This document shows, piece after piece, positions 43,901-54,897 of a DNA stretch of 64,000 bases (the stretch's first letter is position 1; each line of letters opens with the position of its first letter). The stretch spans positions 1 to 64,000 of the forward strand of contig JBAMJV010003078.1 in the NCBI GenBank assembly GCA_037951105.1, read 5' to 3'. A program made the translations under genes and the position numbers. The DNA comes from Echinarachnius parma (Eukaryota; Echinodermata; Echinoidea; Clypeasteroida; Echinarachniidae). A model generated the notes under the pieces. That model was given only the letters and a program-made list of their open reading frames with translations, had not been told where the DNA came from and did no database searches.

Positions 43901-46900
43901 TGACTTCATCAACACCACCATCACCACATTATCACCATCAGCACAACCATCATCATCACTATCATCATCATAACCACCACCACCATCACCCTCACCCTCA
44001 CCTCTGATCAGATAGCTTGAGGAACCTCTGTCCCTCCTTGGATGACTGCAGTGTAGCCAGCTGTCTGGCCACTGTGTACATCTCGCAACCTGGGTACGTC
44101 GCCTTGGGAACACCCACCGGCATTCTGACAACAAAGATACAAAAGAACAGTGCTAGACATTAATTTGTTTGCCTTGTGGCCCAGTTGGGCAAGTAACAGC
44201 AATCATTTTTACATTTTACTAGTGTCCAGAAATCTAAATCTGGTGGCCCCAAAACTGAGAAAAGCTAAAATATTATGTCATATTTGGTTGCACATTCGGG
44301 CCAGTGGAATTAGGCATCTATGAAATTTGGTGGCCTGAAGCTAATTTTTAGTGGTCCCAGGCCATATAAGGCCTGTGATAATTATAAGCATTGCATAAAA
44401 ACAAGATAACACTGCATAAAACCAGTAATGAAAAAGCCAGCGAGGTATTTTTCACATATTTTTTATACTCTATTCGCCAGTGATAAGCTTATTACTATTT
44501 CAAAAATGGTATTCCGTCACAAAAACAGGGATTTATTGATAAACCAATATTCAGCATTCTTTTTAAATGGCAAATCCAATATCCCAATGAATTTTTCATT
44601 GATAATGTAATACTGGAAGCCATGCCATGTTTTTAGTGGACATAATACAGATAGAAACATGCGACATTAAACCGGTGTATAGTGACCACCCACAGGAAGT
44701 GGACAATTTGCCGCTGTAGACAGGTGAACTCTACAGACAGGTTCCATAAAATTGATTTTCTCTGCAGGGGATCATTTTTGGTAGCCACTTCAGGCAGCTT
44801 GGCTACTATAGACAGGTGACTGACAACAATAGCAGGGCTTATTTATGTTGTGTCCCTTGGGTGGTCTTTATAGACAGGTTTGAAAGAACAATATTCCTAC
44901 TTACTCTGCTACCGCCATGTTTGTTTGTATCGCCAGTTCTAGCAGCTCTGGGAAGCCCAATTTCTGGGACATACTCTGGTGAACCTCCTCACTGAAACAC
45001 CCTATATACAAAAACAGAATAAATTTAATTAAATCAAATTGATCAGAAATGGGTTTCATCAAATAACTCATTTTGCACTTCGTAGCTAAATTGCACATGT
45101 TTATAATCAATGGTAAATATACAGGATATTCAAAGTATCATATATAATTATAAATTACACAAATAATAATAATAATAAATGAATGGTTTTGTAACTAAGG
45201 TCAAAGGAAGTGGAGTTGCATTATTTTGTGACATGTCTATCTTACCTTGAATGAATGTCTGTAGACAGAATGCAAGAGAAGGCAACCCCACTGGAAGAAG
45301 CTCACAAAGTACCGTCTCATGGGTGTACCTAATAATAATGATAATAATAACGTCAAATAACAGTTATCATTATCTAACATAGCGCTATTCATGCGAAAGG
45401 TATAGAATATCTTGATGAGAATGTGTTCATAGATGGGACGATAGTGGCAGTCGGTGATAGCAAGCTGCATGGACCAACCCCTTGATGTGAACGGTGAACG
45501 CTAAAGACTCTTGCTTTTTACTAGCTTTCTGCTAGATTATACAGCATTTGATCATATATTCTTGACATTTGGTACCGATTTATACTGTACATAAACTGTT
45601 ATACCTGTACCAAAGAAATATAATGTAAAGTGACTTTTTAAACCTTGGAGGCAAACTCATATATTTTCACCTGACCAATGCTACTATTGAGCTTTAGAAG
45701 GTACTACTAACCGTTGCCAGCCGGTGAATGCGATGCCCTTGAAGTTGAGATGCTTTGGAGTGGTCTGACTGAGGGTATTCACCCACAGCTCATGGTTACG
45801 GATGTGCTCCATCTCAGGCGTCAGGAACAACGTAGGTCCAAAAGCGCCTGAAAAATGATACAATAATATTAATAATATTTGTGTATATTTATAACTTGTA
45901 AATCAGCAGACAACCGTGGCCCACAATTATCATTATAACCCATGGTCAACTGGGCACATTTAAAACCCTGCACAATTAAAATGGCATATTTTGGTGCAAA
46001 ATGGTGGTTACCATGGCAATGCATTGTGCCGACAATCCGACATACACTCAAACTTTGTCTTACACATCCTCAACTCAAGAAAGTCATGCGTACCAAGTTT
46101 AATTAAAATTGCTCAAAAACTGTGAAAGAAATTCGCTCTACAAGAATTTGTTTGCAATGGGCTGCTAACCATATGCTGTCGCAGACTCCTATACCCTCTT
46201 TCAAACTTCCTTTGGCGGAGGTTTACTGATTATAGGCTGTAAACCCTCGGATCAATAAAGGGACTTAGTAACATTGTCCAAATCCTCAAAATAAAATTTT
46301 CATTCTAGCGGTTCCCTCATACCTTGTTGTATTCATATTAACAATAAAATCATGGGACAGGTTTCAGTTTTTCAAATTTCCCTTTCGTTACAAAGATATG
46401 TACGATCGAAGTATTCAAATAAGAAAAACTCCAGGCGAGTTTTTCTTCACGTACAAAGTGAGTGCAGTGAGTTATTGAATATCACTTTGCATTTTCGCTT
46501 ATTACTTGGCCATGCAATGTCCATTTGACTTGAAATTTTCACACAATACCCTGTGGACATATGAGATAACAATAATATATACTCCGCAAAAAAAGAAACT
46601 GGACACTTGTATGAGACCAAATATTTCGTATTCATTAACGATAAAATATATGATATTGTATATCAAATTAAAGATAAAATTACCCTCTTCAATATTTGCA
46701 TAAAATCCAGATGAAATCAATCATGCATGAATTGTCACGGTCAATTAACCACACCAAGGTCTGTTTTCAAAAATAGCAAAAATGGAACATCCACGCAACC
46801 ATATAAATGTTGATAAGCATAATCTAAAACGCTATATTCATGAGATGGCCTATTTTTTCATTACAAATGTGACCTTTTCTATCTTCATCTCAATAAAGAA

Positions 46901-49900
46901 TATAAATGAAGACAAATTGTGAACGTTATAGGTGGTATTTTAATCAAAAAGTAACAAAATGGGGAATTCCATGGCAAAGCTTTATTAGTCAAAACCACAG
47001 TTTGTGCCCTTATTTCAGCATGAAAATTGTATAAATTCTTCTCAAGAATTCTGCCGTAGTCCAAAGATCTTCAAAACCTGAAGTCACCCTTGGTCAAACA
47101 GTTGGGCAGTCTTTAACATGCCATTTCTCTAGGTAAATATGGTTAAAATTGCAGGGGACACATGAAATAGACAAGCTCATGCCTCTAATACAGACCAGTA
47201 TGATAATGCTCTCATAACCTGGCCCTGTTTTATTGACAAATTTGTATTTCCAGAGTTTGTTCATAACAATAAAGTTGAATAATGTCATAATTTAGTTGCC
47301 CCGCTCATCTTGTTTTAAGTGAAACGCTTACTATCATTTTAGTCGAATGGTGTGGTCCCTCATTGTTTTGCTATTTTTGAAAACAGACCTTGCTATTGTT
47401 AATTGACCATGGCATTGCATGCATGAACGATTACACCTTTAAGTTATACCCTGCATGTAGAGGACTAAATTCCCTTTAATTTGATATATGATCATGTACA
47501 CTTTATCGTACATTAGTATGACATATTTTAACTTATACAAGTGTCCAGTTTCTTTTTTTGCGGAGTATACATTGCATCAACCATTCATCACTTTTTGCAC
47601 ATGTCAACTAAGTTACTAGATCCCTTTAAAGCTAGAGCGAATGAAATGTCACTGTCACAGTACAGTGTACACATGACCACTCTAAGAATGCTGACATAAC
47701 AATGAGGCAAGCCAAGCTGCATGATTTCTCTAGCAAATTGTGACTAGGGCCCTTACCTTTGAAGGCGGAAGCGATCCAGACGTTCTTGAAGATCTTCCCA
47801 TACATCTGCCACATCTCATCCGGAGTGGTCTTGTGGAAGCTGGCCTCTGTGTCCAGGTAATTCCACACCATGATGTCCACCAGATCACCAAGGTTGGAAT
47901 CTGTTCAAGTAAAGGAAAACAAACAACAGATTGTCATTGACAACTGGTCTGTCTGCTTTGGTTTATTCTCAAGTAATCCGCACATCAGCTACATCTTGTC
48001 CAGAGTGGTCTTGTGGAAGCTGGCCTCTGTGTCCAGGTAATTCCACACCATGATGTCCACCAGATCACCAAGGTTGGAATCTGTTCAAGTAAAGGAAAAC
48101 AAACAACAGATTGTCATTGACAACTGGTCTGTCTGCTTAGGTTTATTCTCAAGTAATCTGCACATCAGCTACATCTTGTCCAGAGTGGTCTTGTGGAAGC
48201 TGGCCTCTGTGTCCAGGTAATTCCACACCATGATGTCCACGAAATCACCAAGGTTGGAATCTGTTCAAGTAAAGGAAAACAAACAACAGATTGTCATTGA
48301 CAACTGGTCTGTCTGCTTTGGTTTATTCTCAAGTAATCCGCACATCAGCTACATCTTGTCCAGAGTGGTCTTGTGGAAGCTGGCCTCTGTGTCCAGGTAA
48401 TTCCACACCATGATGTCCACGAAATCACCAAGGTTGGAATCTGTTCAAGTAAAGGAAAACAAACAACAGATTGTCATTGACAGCTGGTCTGTCTGCTCAG
48501 GTTTATTCTCAAGTAATCCGCCACATCTTGTCCAGAGTGGTCTTGTGGAAGCTGGCCTCTGTGTCCAGGTTATTCCACACCATGATGTCCACCAGACCAC
48601 CCAGGTTGGAATCTGTACAAACAAATTAAACATTGAGACCATTAAAGGGAAACAAACAGATTTTCTTTGACAATTGGTCTATCTGCTTAGGTTTATCAAC
48701 AATCAACGCATCTGATACATCCTGTCCGGAATGGTCATGTGAAATTTAAACAACAGTCAAATCTGTCCATAGCTGGTTTTCTCACATACCTTTGACATCG
48801 GCGTAAGGTGAATGTCTGAGCATATCGTCCCACATGATGGGCCTCACCCCAGGGTGCTTTTCTTGAAGATATGCCAAGATAGCGCCTACGTGGCTGAGGA
48901 ACAGACCAACTGGTTTCTCTTCAAAGTCCCTCTGAATTCTCTCACTGCACTTTTGACATCGTTGCCTCATCCATACCTGAAAAAAGAAATAGTGGAGAAT
49001 TATGATTGTAAATGCATGTACATTACTTATTTGAATGCAATATCAAGAAATTTTAAACCAGAAAATTTGTTAGGAAACCGACCCACTGGGACATCTTCCA
49101 AGCTCCTCTGAATTCTCTCACAGCACTGTTGGCATCGTTGCCTCATCCCCACCGAAGAAAAAAAGTGGAGAATTGTAATTTTAATGTTTCTGACTGTGTT
49201 GAGCAGCAGTCTTGATTGTAGGCTATATTTGTGGTCTTACAGTAATTCATAATTCATACAGAACAATTCTGAGAAATCTTACTCCCAGAAAATTTGTTTG
49301 GAATCTACCATCATGCATGAGATGTGAAAGAACGGCATGCACGTGGCAAAGCAACCGACCCATTGATTCAACAACAAAGCTCCTCTGAATTCTCTCATGG
49401 CACTTTTGACATCTCATCTAAACCTAACACAGAAATATGGGAGATGTATATAATTGTAAATATCCTATTAATCTAAATGCAAATGGGTGGTCTTTCCATG
49501 CAATAAATTAAATTTAGTGATACCATTCACCCTATTCACTCCTGAAAATTACTCATCTCATCGGCTCCTTTTTTGGAAGTATTTGTTTCGGAGTCACCAT
49601 GAAAATCAATGCAGGGAGAGATCTTCATGATGCTGCAGTGCAATAATTTGAGTTAAGTGACACAATCACCCTTCTACAGCCATAAAAAATGTCAACAGGA
49701 ACTGGATCAGTAAAATGCTTAGTTCCTCGTGTACAATCTCACCTTATCCGCTCCTATGTGGAAGTACAATTGGATTTCTTTTAGCATGGAAAGCTCTGCA
49801 GGAGGATGCCTTCCATTCACCCCTCCAAATTAGTAACAGGACAGAGTACAATTTCATTAAGAAAATAAACTGCTTAGTCCCACATGTACAATCTCACCTC

Positions 49901-52900
49901 GTCAGCTCCAATGTGGAAGTACTTGACATGCGGATGCTGAGCCAAGACCTGGTCTACCATGGACTGCACCAGCTTGATGGAACCTGGAAAATATGCCGCA
50001 GACAATAACAAAGAAAAAGACACAATTACATTTCTAGAGCTATACCATTCCAACTTCTGTACTTGTAACATATATATTTGCAGCATACCATTATTTGCAA
50101 AAAGACAGACATAAATGAAGATAATATTTTTTCCCAAAAGAGTGCTTGATTCTAATACTCATAATAAATATTAAGGGAAAATGTCTTCAAATTGTACTTG
50201 CCCTCCACCGAGTATTCCTTGACCCGGGCAAGTGGGCAAGTGGGTTTGTAGAGCCCAGCTTATAGTAATGTGAGTGTTCCTACAGATATTCACCTGGGTT
50301 TGATGGACACACACTGCGTTTATCTTCTGGGTCTTCTCTCAGAGGATGGAACTGGGGGTGCTTCAACACAAACTGATGGATGAGGAAATATTGGGAGAAA
50401 ATAGAAAAATTACTAGTTTGGGATCTCTGCACATTTGATTGTCCAAATGTAGGGGCCGATGAAAACAATTGTAGCTAAGTAAAATGTAATGTCATTAAAC
50501 ATTTTGGCCCAATCTGTAGTCTAAAACAGTGCAATGTTTGTTTTTTCTTACCAAGCCTTACCATTTATTTCAGATACCATGAAAGATGAACATTTCATGC
50601 TAATGAGGCAGTATTGAGGCAGTCTACAGGGCTCGACACTCGCACTGGCCCCCTGGCTGGGGGCCAGTGAAATTGCACTTCGGGCCAGCAAAAATGGATA
50701 AAAGTCATATTTTGGTGGCCCGATCGGCAAGCAAATTTTAAACCCGACATTTACAAAATTAGACAAGTTTTGTTTTCTTCCGTGTTATGCTTCATCTATA
50801 ATCACAGATTTTATTAGGAAAGAGAGATATTTTTAATAGTGAAACAGTTTATTCATGAAATAACAATTTCGGGCCAGTAAAATCTTTCGGGCCTCCAGAA
50901 AAGGGGAAGAAATTAATTCAGTGGCCCGACTGGGCCACTGACAAAAAAGGTAAGTGTGGAGCACTGCAGTCTGTATTCTGAGAAGCATTTTACACTTTAT
51001 CCCATGTAAAGTAATGTAAAGCAAAGTTAGTTTGATATGTTAAAAATGAAATTTAATTGCACTAACAAAGTTACTATTCCCTGGTATGCAATATGCAGGA
51101 AGCACATGTATGTAGCTTCTTTGGCTGACAAAAATAAATTGTGTCCGGCATTAAATCAGATTGTTATTCTTGGACTCTTTTGTGCATCTGGTAAATCCTT
51201 TGAGGCAATTGGGGCTTAATTGGCCAAACTCCCATGACAGTTTTTTTTTCAGACATAAATTAAGTTTTACCTCTAAATGACCGAAAGTCTGCACCAGGGG
51301 GATGTATTCCAGGTCTAGCTCGGATGCGGCTCGCTGAAGAGATGCAATGTCTGCCAAACTGATGAAAGAGTATAGAGGTTATAGTTTATCTATAGATACA
51401 TTTTTAGGTGCATGATTTTATTCGGTTATCAAGTTGTATATTAACTTTGTATATTTATTTCATACGTTTACAATGTATGAAACTGCATAAATCTTAGTTT
51501 TAAAACAATAATTTTTTGTTTTTTTAAAAACACTTGGGAAAGTTCCCCCAAAACAGAGTTTAAATAGATAGATGGGGGAGGATAGGGAGGTGGGGATACC
51601 TGCCCTTGTAACTATGCCACTGGTGTTGAAAATCATCACACTTGTGTGTTTAAACATTGTGCCCAGTATGTTCACAATATCGACAAGTGTCCAGTTCTAG
51701 TGGTCCAAGGCCAGTGCTAATTTTGAGCCCAGGTTTACCTATAGATCTCCTCTTGTTTCTGGAGCCCCTCTAGTTCTCCGCTGTATGGAAAGGTGTCCTC
51801 ATACTCAACCAGCAGGCCTGTTGCACCCCACTCCTTCATCAATGGGAGAACCTGGCATGGAGAAGTTGAATATCAATCACACAAGAGTTATGTACAGCGA
51901 CTTTACTAGCATGGTTTGACTAACATGGGGGCACACTCTATATATTTCTTTATTAAAAAAAAAAGATTTCTCCCTTGTTTTTAATTTTTTAATTTTTTAA
52001 TTTTTGGAAAATTTTGGGGGGGCACATGCCCGCCTATAGCTACAGACACTGTGTAGACATTCAGTCTGTTACACAACACAAAATGTTTTGACATGAAGGC
52101 AATAGAAATTTAGTATTAACCCGTTCAGGACTGGTCCCGAAAATACTCGGACAGGAGTCTAGGGAGAATGCATGTTATAGCAAAATCAGTCCGTCCTGAA
52201 CGGGACGAAACAGAGAGCTTGGTAACAAGCTTTTCTATTTTATTTCCCAATAAATCATCTTACATTTTGCAAGATAAATAAACCACAGGTTCAGATATGA
52301 TTTTTTTTAATATTTTGAATTAAAACATTGCCTTTCAATTGAATTTTATAGCTACACATAATATTCAGTTGAGTCTGTAACAAAATCATGGAAAATAGCA
52401 CAAACCTTGAGGAGGTAGTCAATCTTTGGTGGAGCTCCCTTCAGGTCAAGGTGAACTAGCCTGCAAAAAGAAACGGAATAAGCATCCTTAGAAAATGAAT
52501 AAATACAAATTTATATGGTCATGCGTCATGAACTCGCCTCCAAATAGGGTGGCGCCGTTACATTTTGGGTTTTTTTACTACCATTTTCTTTATTATTTTC
52601 AAAACCAGAAAACCTTTTTTAACAAATTTGGTATCATTTTGATTTCACATTTTGATTTTATAACAAAATAAGTATACACCTAGTGTTATTTCTGAGTGCA
52701 TATTTGGATTCCTTGTGAAATTCCCTTTCAGAAAATGTATACTTTTGATAGGATAGGGGGAGTTCTTCAGAAAATATTTGCTCTCAACTGAAACATTGTC
52801 CCGCAGAAGCCCAAATCGGCATGTAACGCAAAAGGAGGCGACCTCATGACACATGACCATATATGTACCTTTGTGAAGGGAATGTTTAAGCTGGAATTGA

Positions 52901-53231
52901 AGAGAGGGAGTGGGAGGGTCAGAGGTTATGTGTATTATTTTGGAGTGGCAACATGCTCTCTGTCCTCCAGATATAAAAAATAGGGTAAGTCCAAGCTATT
53001 TTGTAGCTGTAACGCGTGGGACATTTGAGCGAATAAGAGACCTTAACTCTAATAAGAAATATTGAAACACCATTTTTTTTTTTTATAGATTCTTTGGAGC
53101 AAATTTTATCAAATGCCAAAAAAGAAATTGAAATCACCTCCTACGCCTTTATATACTACATACCTTTGATACTGGTTGGGTCGTAGAGGGTTTGGTGCAG
53201 GGTTCCGATATATATCTGTTTCAGCTTCCAT
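40999..53231 (-). CDS. HEXD: Hexosaminidase D (GH20), complete, 14 coding exons
   Basis: Exons in gene order: 53164-53231, 52406-52460, 51739-51851, 51271-51358, 50294-50372, 49898-49983, 48790-48976, 47757-47900, 45712-45847, 45246-45328, 44905-45001, 44002-44124, 43666-43749, 40999-41167. All have GT-AG borders and consistent phases, giving 1,512 nt, 503 aa plus stop. No signal peptide ([14 protein letters not shown]), as expected for the nucleocytoplasmic enzyme that removes terminal N-acetyl-galactosamine/glucosamine. Landmarks: [12 protein letters not shown] (barrel strand 1), [28 protein letters not shown] (catalytic Asp-Glu at the end of exon 6), [21 protein letters not shown] (active-site Trp). 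Length is close to human HEXD. The first ATG is used because it opens the frame right before the conserved barrel. Several introns hold decayed exon copies. Confidence 0.95.
41343..42091. mobile_element. 749-bp mariner-type MITE with long inverted arms
   Basis: Ends CAGAGTGTCCCAGA/TCTGGGACACTCTG flanked by TA. The arms stay complementary for about 200-250 bp (GTACAACTTATGGCACATAA and GGTGAGTTTTxAGGG words on both sides). It lies in the last HEXD intron. Confidence 0.85.
43437..43485. repeat. T-rich/G10 tract
   Basis: TTTTGTTTTG repeats run into about 13 T and about 10 G, similar in kind to the tracts in the tandem array. At 43,180-43,330 AAACAAGCTTGTAAATTTCA and relatives are repeated three times. 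Confidence 0.6.
43907..44000. repeat. CAT/CAC trinucleotide microsatellite
   Basis: Imperfect (CAT)n/(CAC)n about 90 bp long that ends at the donor of HEXD exon 12 (44,002). Read on the minus strand, it forms the first part of that intron. Confidence 0.8.
44170..44390. repeat. Dispersed 'gggccact' family repeat
   Basis: TTGTGGCCCAGTTGGGCAAG to CTGGTGGCCCCAAAACTGAG and GGCCTGTGATAATTATAAGC. A close relative in direct orientation is at 62,045-62,260 in an mLST8 intron. Confidence 0.6.
44650..44882. repeat. 'TATAGACAGGT' family repeat
   Basis: GTGTATAGTGACCACCCACA at the left and GGGTGGTCTTTATAGACAGG at the right are inverted relatives, with three more GTAGACAGGTGA/CTATAGACAGGTGA words between. 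Same family as 58,493 and 61,684. Confidence 0.6.
46582..47565. mobile_element. 984-bp mariner-type MITE with inverted arms in HEXD intron 8
   Basis: Ends CTCCGCAAAAAAAGAAACTG and the near-exact complement, with TA on both sides (46,580-46,581 and 47,566-47,567). The arms continue complementary for more than 150 bp (GGTCTGTTTTCAAAAATAGC). No transposase frame. Confidence 0.85.
48001..48625 (-). repeat. Four extra tandem copies of the 5' part of HEXD exon 8
   Basis: A ~180-bp unit holds the acceptor, the first ~100 nt of exon 8 and intron sequence. It occurs at 48,001, 48,181, 48,361 and 48,533 beside the real exon (47,757-47,900). Each copy keeps the acceptor (AACAG|ATTCC) and reads [20 protein letters not shown] as exon 8 does. 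It then turns into LDKM and stop (first three) or LDKMWRIT and stop. The exon 8 3' half and donor are absent. Confidence 0.85.
49015..49440 (-). repeat. Two decayed copies of the 5' part of HEXD exon 7
   Basis: CTCCTCTGAATTCTCTCAC followed by GCACT, GGCATCGTTGCCTCAT and a GTGGAGAATT intron word recurs at about 49,100-49,175 and 49,380-49,455, matching 48,930-49,005. Point changes and losses make them non-coding. Confidence 0.7.
49545..49775 (-). repeat. Two decayed copies of the 3' part of HEXD exon 6 and its donor
   Basis: GTACAATCTCACCTTATCCG followed by CTCCTATGTGGAAGTACAAT (about 49,731-49,772) mirrors the real exon end at 49,887-49,925. A poorer copy is at 49,549-49,590 (ACTCATCTCATCGGCTCC). 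The catalytic-motif region HIGADE is thus partly repeated but broken. Confidence 0.65.
50628..50968. repeat. 'gggccagt' dispersed repeat in HEXD intron 4
   Basis: Begins AGGGCTCGACACTCGCACTG and ends GGTAAGTGTGGAGCACTGCA. Internal TTCGGGCCAGxAAAAT words occur twice. It is a longer member of the family seen at 7.2, 44.2 and 62.1 kb. Confidence 0.6.
52513..52863. mobile_element. ~350-bp MITE with TATGGTCATGxGTCATGA ends
   Basis: The left end ATATGGTCATGCGTCATGAA then TCGCCTCC, and the right end AGGAGGCGACCTCATGACAC then ATGACCATA, are inverted. Inner arms (GTTACATTTTGGG / CCCAAATCGGCATGTAAC) continue the match. Located in HEXD intron 1. Confidence 0.75.
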
Positions 53232-54897
53232 GATTTATGTTTATGTTGATGTCTCTTGCAATTTTGGATTTAGTTTCTAAAAAGAAAGAAAAAAGAATAA
53301 TCTCTTACAAGTCAAGAAATAGTACTACTAGAGTTATCTCTTCAATATTATTAATAAAGTCTCAAACTTCCACTTCACTCAGTTGTAAGGCAAAAAATAA
53401 GCACTAGTTTTTGCCTTTAAGTTTATAGTTTGTAATCTTTGTTAAATATAGCTTTGATAAAATTATAACTTATAAGTTTGAAATATAAGGAGAAAGTTTA
53501 GTTCTGGTCGTCCGCTCTAACAAATATTTTTTTCCCAGCTAGATTCTACGAACTAGAAAAAACAAAGTGAGGGAGATTTACAAAAAGAATATTATTTTCA
53601 AAGTAAAACAATGTTTCATATATTCACTAGTTCTACTTCTAGATATCTTTCCCTTTAAGTTTAAGTTTATACAAAGCCAAAGGCTTTATAAATATATAAA
53701 ACGAAGGGAATTAAGGACCTTCATGAACTTGGTGTTCAATCTTTATCGTTATGTACAAAATCATACTATGGCATGTGGTTATTTCGAAATCTCAAACTCA
53801 AATGGAATGGGTTAAGTCATTAATTTCGTTAAATAAAGAGTTTGAGAAGGAAAGGACAGATACCAAACTTGGCCAGAACGTCTTAAGCCTTAGGCTTAGC
53901 CTACATGCAGGCTAGAGCGGCTTAGCCTTAGTCACTTAGAGGCTAGGCACCGGCTTATTAACCGGCCCCCTCACTTCGAGATTCTGAAATCCCCGTCTAT
54001 GGATTTTGTACATAGCCCACCCAGTTAGCGTATTAGCAACGGGTGAAGCTTCATTTTTCATGGTCAATGAAGAACGTTGGTCATGCAGAGGAGAGTGGAA
54101 AGGCAAAATATTTCACAACAGTCAACGACATAACTAACAGTAACAGTAACACTAACACAGTAACATTGCCCATCCCAGTAAGTAACGTAACAGTCAACGC
54201 ACACATCCTAAAGGCTAAATTAAAACATGATCGAACAACACACATCGCACAGAGTCAAGGCCAAGACTCAAAGACAAAGTCAAGAGGCAAGCCAAGCCCA
54301 GGCCAAGGCAAGGGCAAAAATGGGCCAAGCCTCAACCCTCAAGGTAGTGGAAAGTTGGAAACTCACCAGCCTACAGCCGTACAGCTCCCAAAATGTTGTA
54401 GGCCTGTATTTTCTAATTTAAGCAGTTGAAACTTCCCAGACCAAGACTCCAGTGCAATTCGGGCATGACGATCTGCCTGGTAATCAGCTCAACCAACCTA
54501 GCTAGGCGAGAACGTTGAACTAGAAATCGAAAGCATGCGTGATATGCGCGCGAAATGAGGTCCGCAAATTCATGTGCTGATCTGAATGCATGGAGCTGAG
54601 AACTAACTAGCTGCATCCAGATCCTGCATGCATCTCTCGCTCGGTAGCTCTAGCGCGCATGCAGAGATTGTTTACAAATATAAGACTGGTATCAGTTTTT
54701 AGGTAATCGTTAATATGAAAACATTAATTCGTACCGTACCGTGTACGTGTGTACGTGTACGTATGACGTGTGTGTGTGAAATAATTTCAAATTTCAAAAA
54801 AGGATAACATTCTTAATTGGCCTTATAACTCTTTGACAGGAAAAATAGTCAGATCGAGCGATACATTCAGGATTCTGAAAGACTTTATCTTGAAAAA
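53232..54897. other. Head-to-head intergenic region between HEXD and mLST8
   Basis: 1.67 kb holds both 5' flanks. TTTGACAG at 54,831-54,838 just before GGAAAAATAGTCAG may be an acceptor for a 5' UTR exon of mLST8. At 54,043-54,429 a 128-codon frame is low complexity (SQGQDSKTKSRGKPSPGQGK) from GGCCAAG-type repeats and is probably not a gene. GTACGTGT repeats occur at 54,735-54,775. No TATA or CpG-rich core stands out. Confidence 0.4.

Noticed and set aside
48001..48625. Could be a CRISPR-like or satellite array
   Set aside because: The repeat contains a HEXD exon 8 acceptor and coding frame; direct repeats of 180 bp without unique spacers are tandem exon duplication in an animal gene.
54043..54429. 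128-codon frame upstream of mLST8
   Set aside because: Composition is low-complexity repeat (SQGQ, GKPSPGQGKGK) from GGCCAAG units; no splice or family evidence. It overlaps the 5' region of both host genes.
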